A stretch of DNA of 64,000 nt from Pseudalkalibacillus sp. SCS-8 (GTDB lineage: Bacteria; Bacillota; Bacilli; Bacillales; Fictibacillaceae): positions 3,224,001-3,288,000 of the forward strand of contig NZ_CP143541.1 of NCBI RefSeq assembly GCF_040126055.1, written 5' to 3'. The notes below the pieces were generated by a model. It saw only the letters and a program-made list of their open reading frames with translations. It searched no databases and was not told the DNA's origin. A program made the position numbers and the translations under genes. Of this stretch, positions 58,702 to 64,000 are shown one piece after another; within the stretch, counting starts at the first letter, position 1, and every line of letters starts with the position of its first letter.

Positions 58702-59850
58702 TTGAAAATCGTTGTAGCTCCGGACTCGTTTAAGGGTTCAATGACGAGCATAGAAGCTGCCGAGTCAATTCGAAAAGGAATACACAAAGTAGACAGCACA
58801 CACAACATTGTGATGGTACCGATGGCGGATGGTGGAGAGGGAACGGTTGATGCCATCATCACGATTCTTGGTGGAAAGAAGCAATTCGCACACGTACAAG
58901 ATCCGTTGGGACGACCGATTAAGGCAGCTTTTGGCTGGATTGCAGAAACGAAAACGGCTGTCATCGAGACTGCTGCTGCCTCCGGTCTACCTCTTTTAAA
59001 AGAAGAGGAACTCGATCCTTATCGTGCTTCAACATATGGGACAGGTCAACTTCTGTTAAATGCGATTGACCTTGGGGCTAAGAAAGTCATCTTAGGACTT
59101 GGCGGCAGTGCAACGGTAGATGCTGGCACAGGCTTTTTAAAAGCATTAGGTGTACGATTTCTCGATCAGGAAGGTAATGAGGTGGAAGCTATGGGAGGTT
59201 CTCTCGGCCAGATCCATTCCATCGATACATCGAATATGGATAAACGATTGAAAGATATTGACTTGACCATTGCTTCTGATGTTACCAATCCTCTGCTTGG
59301 AGAGGAAGGTGCCATAGCGGTTTTCGGTCCACAAAAAGGAGTGACGAAAGACCAGATCGGAACTTTCGAAAAAGGCATGGCAAATTATGCTGAAACGGTA
59401 AAGAAGCATACAGGGACTGATCATCACACAACGGAAGGAAGCGGAGCGGCAGGAGGATTCGGTTTTTCCCTCCTCTCCTTTCTATCACCGAAGTTCGAAA
59501 GTGGCTTCACCTTAATCTCAAACCTAAGTGGACTCGAAAACGAGATCAAGCAGGCTGACTTCGTCCTGACTGGAGAAGGAAAAATTGATGCACAATCGTT
59601 ATACGGCAAAGTCCCAGTCGGTATTGCACGGATTGCTAAAATGTATAACGTGCCAACCATCGCATTTGCTGGAAAAATAGACGGGGATATGAAAACGGCA
59701 GAGGAGCAAGGTCTTTCCATCGTCTTACCGATTGTCGATGAACCGATGACACTGACGGAGGCGATGGAAAACGGAGCTGAGTTACTACAGGAAGCTTCTG
59801 CCAGGTTCATATCCATCGTCCAATTGAACAAGGAAAAAAATGTCCAATAA
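58702..59850 (+). CDS. glxK: Glycerate kinase (type 1, GarK/GlxK family)
   Basis: This enzyme phosphorylates D-glycerate with ATP. It has 382 residues, normal for the family. The start MKIVVAPDSFKGSMTSIEAA (SFKG substrate motif), PMADGGEGTVDAI, IGLGGSAT-like VILGLGGSATVDAG and the later AGGFGFSLLSF and DFVLTGEGKIDAQSLYGKVP are all characteristic. GGGGTG precedes the start, which is TTG at 58702 (TTGAAAATC) by this count. It is a lone gene with a terminator on each side. It feeds glycerate from glycolate, tartrate or serine breakdown into glycolysis. Confidence 0.95.
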   Translation: MKIVVAPDSFKGSMTSIEAAESIRKGIHKVDSTHNIVMVPMADGGEGTVDAIITILGGKKQFAHVQDPLGRPIKAAFGWIAETKTAVIETAAASGLPLLKEEELDPYRASTYGTGQLLLNAIDLGAKKVILGLGGSATVDAGTGFLKALGVRFLDQEGNEVEAMGGSLGQIHSIDTSNMDKRLKDIDLTIASDVTNPLLGEEGAIAVFGPQKGVTKDQIGTFEKGMANYAETVKKHTGTDHHTTEGSGAAGGFGFSLLSFLSPKFESGFTLISNLSGLENEIKQADFVLTGEGKIDAQSLYGKVPVGIARIAKMYNVPTIAFAGKIDGDMKTAEEQGLSIVLPIVDEPMTLTEAMENGAELLQEASARFISIVQLNKEKNVQ

Positions 59851-59873
59851 GTACTTTCATTCAAAATAAAAAA

Positions 59874-59891
59874 AACGCCCGGCTGGGCGTT
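59874..59891 (+). terminator. Terminator of glycerate kinase
   Basis: AACGCCC pairs with GGGCGTT around GGCT, with A8 before and T6 after. Confidence 0.9.
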
Positions 59892-59917
59892 TTTTATGTA
59901 CTTTCTTCATTTTTTAA

Positions 59918-60049
59918 CTAACACTTCATTGAGCCACAATAGTCCGGATCAACGTTTGAAGCAGAAGCACTGGAGTCTGGTAATACTACCCCTGCTGAAA
60001 ATGCCATTGCAACCGCCAATGATAATAGTCCTAATTTCACCTTTTTCAT
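59918..60049 (-). CDS. Small secreted peptide 1 with C-x4-C tail (43 residues)
   Basis: From ATG at 60049, 7 bases after AAGGGGA; codons further up to 60193 are not supported. The signal peptide MKKVKLGLLSLAVAMAFSAG is followed by VVLPDSSASA, and cleavage after SASA would leave a 13-residue peptide ending YCGSMKC. The two cysteines are spaced C-x4-C, which could form a small loop. A second peptide of similar size and the same C-x4-C spacing is encoded 576 bp away on the other strand. I do not recognise the family; a pheromone, toxin or bacteriocin-like role is conjecture. Confidence 0.65.
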   Translation of the reverse strand: MKKVKLGLLSLAVAMAFSAGVVLPDSSASASNVDPDYCGSMKC

Positions 60050-60266
60050 ACTTTCATCCCCTTTTTTCTGAATATTTTTAATACATAAATATGGTAACAT
60101 ATAGGAGGTAAAAAAACACAATTTTACAAAAAATGACCTTAAAAGGGGATTAATGTCATAATTAACACGTTTCCTTGTGTGGTTTTTTATCAATTAATTA
60201 GTTCTTTTGTCACCCGAATCACTAATTAGGACATATTGTCGATGAATCATTGATTTGAATGATGGA

Positions 60267-60524
60267 ATGGAAAGTGGCTCTGAATTGCATCTTTATGGTG
60301 AAAATCGAAATTCAACTGAAGAGTGGAAGGCTACAAACAGGTGACACGATAAAATTAAAAAGGATCGCTTTCAGAAAACGATAGAAGTATTAGGTCTAGC
60401 AGAAAGGGATATCACAACGCCCGGTGAACACAGAAAGATTTATGCATCTTGAGAAGAAGAAGAGACTTTTTACTTTTTAAAAAGTGGCTCGATTGATTTG
60501 TTAACGAGACAGGGTATTAAATAA
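60267..60524 (+). pseudogene. Decayed gene with two in-frame TGA codons
   Basis: One frame runs 85 codons from ATG at 60267 to TAA at 60522-60524, broken only by TGA at 60342 and 60450. It reads MESGSELHLYGENRNSTEEW, then KATNR-stop-HDKIKKDRFQ, KTIEVLGLAERDITTPGEHR and KIYAS-stop-EEEETFYFLK, ending SGSIDLLTRQGIK. Both stops could be TGG codons mutated to TGA. Composition is protein-like throughout, but I cannot assign a family. It lies between the two small peptide genes, directly upstream of peptide 2 on the same strand. Confidence 0.6.
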
Positions 60525-60624
60525 CAAACGAAAGCTCGATTAAATACTACACTATATTTTTACACCTATTTACACAATTGTTAAAACATTATAAAATCTT
60601 ACATATATAGGAGGTGATTTACAT

Positions 60625-60753
60625 ATGAAGAAAATTAGAATACTTTTATTATCCGTGGCTTGCTTAATGGCATTCTCTAGTACTGCCTTTGGTGCAGGTG
60701 CTTCAACAGAAGCTTGCGAAAACAGGTATTGTTTTACTTACGGTGGTGATTGA
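60625..60753 (+). CDS. Small secreted peptide 2 with C-x4-C core (42 residues)
   Basis: ATG at 60625 lies 8 bases after AGGAGGTG. The signal peptide MKKIRILLLSVACLMAFSST ends in AFGA, leaving an 18-residue peptide GASTEACENRYCFTYGGD with cysteines spaced C-x4-C. A promoter-like TTTACA (17-bp spacer) TAAAAT lies about 35-60 bp upstream. A terminator follows at 60789. Both the N-terminus (MKK-[IV]-[RK]-x-x-LLS-[VL]-A) and the C-x4-C spacing match peptide 1, so they are likely paralogues. Function unknown. Confidence 0.72.
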   Translation: MKKIRILLLSVACLMAFSSTAFGAGASTEACENRYCFTYGGD

Positions 60754-60788
60754 TTTTTTAGATTTCATACAGCAGTCTATCAATCCCT

Positions 60789-60816
60789 AATCCTCTTAAT
60801 GCTTATTAAGAGGATT
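60789..60816 (+). terminator. Terminator of peptide 2
   Basis: AATCCTCTTAA pairs with TTAAGAGGATT, followed by TTTTTC. Confidence 0.9.
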
Positions 60817-60831
60817 TTTTCTTTACAACAA

Positions 60832-60862
60832 GGAAGGAGACTTGCGTTACAAGTCTCCTTCC
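60832..60862. terminator. Perfect 13-bp hairpin downstream of the permease gene
   Basis: GGAAGGAGACTTG pairs with CAAGTCTCCTTCC around CGTTA. The T tract is weak on both strands, so the terminator role for the permease gene is only likely. Confidence 0.6.
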
Positions 60863-60921
60863 AATTTGGCAATTACAAATTTAAGATTTAATTGTTTTTA
60901 TAGACGAATTCAAAGTTAATA

Positions 60922-62322
60922 TTACATCCCCACATCCTGCCCGTCTTTCACAGTTGGGCGGATTTCGTATTTTCCTTTGTTCATTTGGACGAAGAAGTAG
61001 GCGCCGATCAGGAACCATCCGGCGACCATAATCCATTCGTATGGCCAGATGAGTGCTGCCGGCATCCCTGGCATGTAGAGGGTGATGAATCCGATGCTCA
61101 ACACAAGTGCGATCCAGCCAACGAAATTCCCTTTACCAGCACGGAATGGTCGGTCCATGTTCGGTTCTTTTTTCCGTAATACGAGGAACGCCAAGGCAAC
61201 CATGAAGTAAGCAATCACGATGCCTAGCCCGCCTGCATCGACAATCCACACGAGTGCCGGTCGCCCGAGTAACGGTGCAAGAACCGCCAAAGCCCCGATT
61301 GCGACAATCGCATTTGATGGCGTCTTATACTTTGGATGGAGGTAGCCGAACCATTTTGGCAGCATACCGGAGTTCGCCATCGCATACACAACACGGCTTC
61401 CTCCAATAATGAACGCATTCCAGCTCGTAATGATCCCGGCGACTCCTCCTAAAATGAGGATGTTCCCGAATGTCTGCGAACCGAACGCCGCTGCCATCGC
61501 ATCCGCCGTTGCAAGCTCTGTCGCTTCAAGCGCCGCCTGATCCAGACTCAACCCTACACCGAGCGCGATAAAAATGTAGAAAACGACCGCACAGCTGACC
61601 GAGAAGATGAGCACTTTTCCGATCTGCTTGAACGGAAGATTCACTTCTTCAGCCACCTGTGGGATGACGTCAAACCCGACGAACAGAAACGGCACCATGA
61701 TGAGAACGGTCATAATTCCTCCTGCTCCTCCTAAAAAGTACGGGTCAAGGTTTGCGGTACTTCCACCGAACGCGGAACCGAAGATCAGCATGAGCCCGAT
61801 CCCGATAATCAAGATCGTCAGCACCATTTGCACGAGGACGGCTGGTTTGACGCCAAAATAGTTGATAAGCGTGATGAAAATTGATCCTGCCATCCCAATT
61901 AACACCCACGTCAAGTATACATCCCAGCCTGCAATCGTCCAGAGATAGACAGCCTGATAATCCGGTAATATGTAGTCCACAACAGTTGGTAGGGCTACGG
62001 CTTCAAAGGTGACGACCGAAACATACCCGAGCGTAATCGCCCAGGAAGCAATGAACGAGGCTCTCTTCCCTAACGCCCTGTGAACATAGGCATGCTCTCC
62101 ACCGACCTGCGGCATGGCTGACGCCAGCTCCGAATAGGTCAGCCCAACGAAAATGACGAGAATTCCACCGATGGCGAAGGCGAGCACCGCCCCCATCGAT
62201 CCGGCTGATGTGATCCACGTTCCCGATAACACAACCCAGCCCCAGCCGAGCATCGCCCCGATCGCAAGTACGAGGACATCAAACTGGGACAGCACGCGTT
62301 TCAGATTGTTCTTTCCATCCAT
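60922..62322 (-). CDS. APC superfamily amino acid permease
   Basis: A 466-residue, 12-helix permease of the amino acid-polyamine-cation family. The start QFDVLVLAIGAMLGWGWVVL holds the G-x-G substrate loop in helix 1 (family usual GIGAMIGAGIF, here with Trp). YSELASAMPQVGGEHAYV is the helix 2-3 motif and FVGFDVIPQVAEEVNLPFK the helix 6 motif. It lies 13 bp after the M20 amidohydrolase gene on the same strand, so the two form an operon for uptake and breakdown of an amino acid or N-carbamoyl/ureido compound. Substrate not shown by sequence. Confidence 0.9.
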   Translation of the reverse strand: MDGKNNLKRVLSQFDVLVLAIGAMLGWGWVVLSGTWITSAGSMGAVLAFAIGGILVIFVGLTYSELASAMPQVGGEHAYVHRALGKRASFIASWAITLGYVSVVTFEAVALPTVVDYILPDYQAVYLWTIAGWDVYLTWVLIGMAGSIFITLINYFGVKPAVLVQMVLTILIIGIGLMLIFGSAFGGSTANLDPYFLGGAGGIMTVLIMVPFLFVGFDVIPQVAEEVNLPFKQIGKVLIFSVSCAVVFYIFIALGVGLSLDQAALEATELATADAMAAAFGSQTFGNILILGGVAGIITSWNAFIIGGSRVVYAMANSGMLPKWFGYLHPKYKTPSNAIVAIGALAVLAPLLGRPALVWIVDAGGLGIVIAYFMVALAFLVLRKKEPNMDRPFRAGKGNFVGWIALVLSIGFITLYMPGMPAALIWPYEWIMVAGWFLIGAYFFVQMNKGKYEIRPTVKDGQDVGM

Positions 62323-62335
62323 AGACGCTCACTCC

Positions 62336-63580
62336 TTACTCGTTATGTGCACGCACTTTCTTCGTACTGATTTTCTTCACGAACGCATAAAGAACATCGA
62401 GACTTCTGTAGAGATCCTCCCAATGCGTGATCTCTTCCTCACAATGGCTTTTTCCGTCGACACTCGGCACGAACAGCATTACCGTTTCCGCAATCCGGTT
62501 CATATACATCGCGTCATGCCCTGCCCCGCTATGCATTTTAAAAGGTGTGAGCCCTTGCGCCTCGACGACCTCTTCAAGCTCCGCAATGAGCCGGTCGGAA
62601 AACTTCACCGGTGCCATGTAGGAAAGATCTTCGATTTGTTGGCCGCAGCCACTCTCTTCAGCTGTCTCTTCAATGATCTCTTTTACCCTTTTTACACGTT
62701 CTTCCAACGTTTTTCCGTCCGGATGACGAAGATCGACGGTAAAAGTCGCCTCGCCTGGGATGACGTTCACGGAACTCGGCTTCACACTGATTTTTCCGAA
62801 CGTAAGCGCCGTTTCATCCCCGATCGAACGCACCCATTGATGAAGCGCACTCATCGTATGGACCGCTCCCATCAACGCATCCTTCCGCTGCTTCATCGGC
62901 GTTGTCCCGGCATGATCAGCCTGTCCGGTGAACGTAACACGATGCCACGAAACACCCTGGATCCCTTCAACAATCGCAAGCGGCAGCTCCTTTTCTTCCA
63001 GCACCGGACCTTGTTCGATATGAAGCTCGATGAACGCTTCCGCCTCGGTCAAACGGTTCTCCTTTTCACCGAGAAAACCGATCCGCTCAAGCTCCTCATA
63101 GTAAGAGATTCCATCATCGTCCTTCATGGTGTACACATGCTCTTTTGTAAAAACGTCGGTCATCCCGCCACTTCCGAGCATCGGTGTCGGAAAACGCGCA
63201 CCTTCTTCGTTCGTAAAATTGACGATTTCGATCGGATGATCATGCGTCACATCCGCTTCGACCATCGCCTCGACAACCTCGAGCGCCGCAATGACCCCGA
63301 GCGTCCCATCAAACTTTCCGCCATACGGGACCGAATCCAAATGCGACCCGAGGACGACCGGTGGCAGCTCCTTCTCGCGGCCTTCCTTCCTCGCAAAAAT
63401 GTTCCCGAAATCATCCACCCGCACATCCAGGTTTAGATCCTTCAACCATGCGATATACTGCTCTCTTCCCTTTTTATCCGTATCAGACAACGCGAGTCTG
63501 TGAACCCCGCCATTCTCCGTTTTCCCGATTTCCGCCATCTTCTCCATTTTGCTTTTAAACCGTTCATATTGGATCGTCAT
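62336..63580 (-). CDS. M20 family Zn-dependent amidohydrolase (N-carbamoyl-L-amino acid hydrolase / allantoate type)
   Basis: A 414-residue enzyme of the AmaB/HyuC/AllC group, which removes carbamoyl or ureido groups from L-amino acids or allantoate. Metal motifs are visible: H80 in GSHLDSVP, D91 in KFDGTLG, E125-E126 in NEEGARF, the histidine in HIEQGPVLEE, and SGAGHDAMYM near the C-terminus. The family dimerisation domain (about 205-320) has SWHRVTFTGQADHAGTTPM. GGGAGG precedes the ATG. It is followed by the APC permease and preceded by an 18-codon ORF. L-carbamoylase and allantoate hydrolase cannot be separated by eye. Confidence 0.88.
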   Translation of the reverse strand: MTIQYERFKSKMEKMAEIGKTENGGVHRLALSDTDKKGREQYIAWLKDLNLDVRVDDFGNIFARKEGREKELPPVVLGSHLDSVPYGGKFDGTLGVIAALEVVEAMVEADVTHDHPIEIVNFTNEEGARFPTPMLGSGGMTDVFTKEHVYTMKDDDGISYYEELERIGFLGEKENRLTEAEAFIELHIEQGPVLEEKELPLAIVEGIQGVSWHRVTFTGQADHAGTTPMKQRKDALMGAVHTMSALHQWVRSIGDETALTFGKISVKPSSVNVIPGEATFTVDLRHPDGKTLEERVKRVKEIIEETAEESGCGQQIEDLSYMAPVKFSDRLIAELEEVVEAQGLTPFKMHSGAGHDAMYMNRIAETVMLFVPSVDGKSHCEEEITHWEDLYRSLDVLYAFVKKISTKKVRAHNE

Positions 63581-63604
63581 AACACCAATCGCCTCCCGTC
63601 AATT

Positions 63605-63661
63605 TTATAGGCCAAGCTTTACGAAAAAGTACCCCCAGATTACAACCGAGATACCATTCAT
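63605..63661 (-). CDS. Possible 18-residue peptide upstream of the M20 hydrolase
   Basis: ATG at 63661 lies 9 bases after AAAAGGAGG, a very strong site, and encodes MNGISVVIWGYFFVKLGL before TAA. The sequence is hydrophobic with a central aromatic patch. It ends 25 bp before the hydrolase start, in the same direction. It could be a tiny transporter subunit or a leader peptide. Coding is unproven. Confidence 0.4.
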   Translation of the reverse strand: MNGISVVIWGYFFVKLGL

Positions 63662-63816
63662 AGTATTAGCCTCCTTTTAAAAATGTCGGTATATTCTGAA
63701 ATCTCAAGACAGACTTCTTCATCATCCATTCAACAAACTTCGATATATGAATTTTAAATCCTTCCAACCTAAAGACTAGGATGGAAGTCACCTATCCGAT
63801 TGCATGATTAGTAAAA

Positions 63817-63845
63817 AACACAAGCCCGAAATAGAGGCTTGTGTT
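63817..63845 (-). terminator. Terminator of the gene entering from the right edge
   Basis: AACACAAGCC pairs with GGCTTGTGTT around CGAAATAGA; an A tract on the left gives a U tract in the minus transcript. Confidence 0.85.
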
Positions 63846-63862
63846 TAATGGAGCAATTCTAT

Positions 63863-64000
63863 TTAGTTGTTTACATCTTTTAATTTATTCTTAAATTCTT
63901 CTACATCAATTTCTGTAAAGTCTTTAATCTTGTTTTCATAATCTGTTTCTTGAGTGATTTTATTTTTATTTACTTTAAATTTCCCTTGATATGCGCCAAG
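63863..64000 (-). CDS. C-terminal end of an unidentified lipoprotein or secreted protein (partial)
   Basis: The last 45 residues of a leftward gene whose start lies beyond base 64000. They read LGAYQGKFKVNKNKITQETD, then ENKIKDFTEIDVEEF and KNKLKDVNN before TAA at 63863-63865. The sequence is rich in Lys, Asn, Asp and Glu, like the tails of Bacillus wall or lipoproteins. A terminator follows 18 bp later. The family cannot be told from this fragment. Confidence 0.6.
   Translation of the reverse strand, partial: LGAYQGKFKVNKNKITQETDYENKIKDFTEIDVEEFKNKLKDVNN

Noticed and set aside
62153..63436. 427-codon ORF opposite the permease and M20 hydrolase
   Set aside because: It is a GC-skew shadow of two clear genes on the minus strand; the translation is His/Arg-rich with no family pattern.
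1..64000. Prophage, tRNA, rRNA or intact insertion sequence
   Set aside because: No phage structural or integrase genes, no transposase frames and no tRNA-like cloverleaf or rRNA segment were recognised.

Overview
The window looks like chromosomal DNA of a low-to-mid G+C Bacillaceae (Bacillus-like, probably an alkaliphile/halophile type that anchors proteins by SLH domains). The evidence is the Bacillus-type order degS-degU-degV-comFA with yvyE and tagU next door, teichoic-acid type genes (tagO, tagA, tagGH), strong AGGAGG ribosome binding sites and TTGACA/TATAAT-like promoters. No rRNA, tRNA, prophage, intact insertion sequence or CRISPR array was seen. The genus is inference only.

Layout. 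1-6.2 kb: competence and DegSU regulation (comFA, degV, degU, degS), yvyE and the wall-polymer ligase tagU. 6.3-6.8 kb: two intergenic repeat arrays. 6.85-18.3 kb: wall polymer synthesis (csaB pyruvyl transferase, a DUF5693 membrane protein, tagO, a flippase, tagA, an SLH-anchored glucosaminidase, and the exporter tagGH with a dead tagB/tagF-like remnant in front of it). 18.6-32.6 kb: an acyltransferase, then a block of cell-surface proteins (a 1427-residue subtilisin-SLH, NlpC/P60-SLH, amidase-SLH, a large FG-GAP repeat protein and another SLH protein). This surface block is bounded by two inverted copies of a roughly 115-bp repeat. 32.8-41.6 kb: small accessory genes, a polysaccharide deacetylase and a five-gene sugar cassette (GT2, DUF2304, SMR-like carrier, GT-C glycosyltransferase, UDP-GlcNAc 2-epimerase). 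41.8-50.6 kb: NlpC/P60-LysM hydrolase, a membrane-anchored protein, a three-gene ABC exporter, two DUF3846-like paralogues and an SGNH hydrolase. 50.7-64 kb: an argininosuccinate-lyase-like enzyme, MBL hydrolase, lipoproteins, glycerate kinase, two tiny secreted peptides flanking a dead gene, and a permease plus M20 amidohydrolase pair.

How it fits together. TagO, TagA and WecB make undecaprenyl-linked ManNAc-GlcNAc. Flippase and TagGH candidates export polymer, TagU-type ligases attach it, and CsaB adds the pyruvate ketals that SLH domains bind. Five SLH proteins encoded nearby, three of them wall hydrolases or a protease, are the likely users of that anchor.

The least explained material is non-coding. 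Four intergenic arrays (6.3, 41.7, 47.9 and 53.0 kb) each have 6-7 copies of an 8-10 nt core at a 20-21 bp period, with a different core in each array. There is also a 52-bp hairpin array, four GTGTCTGACAC-type inverted repeats, and a secreted peptide pair sharing a C-x4-C motif.
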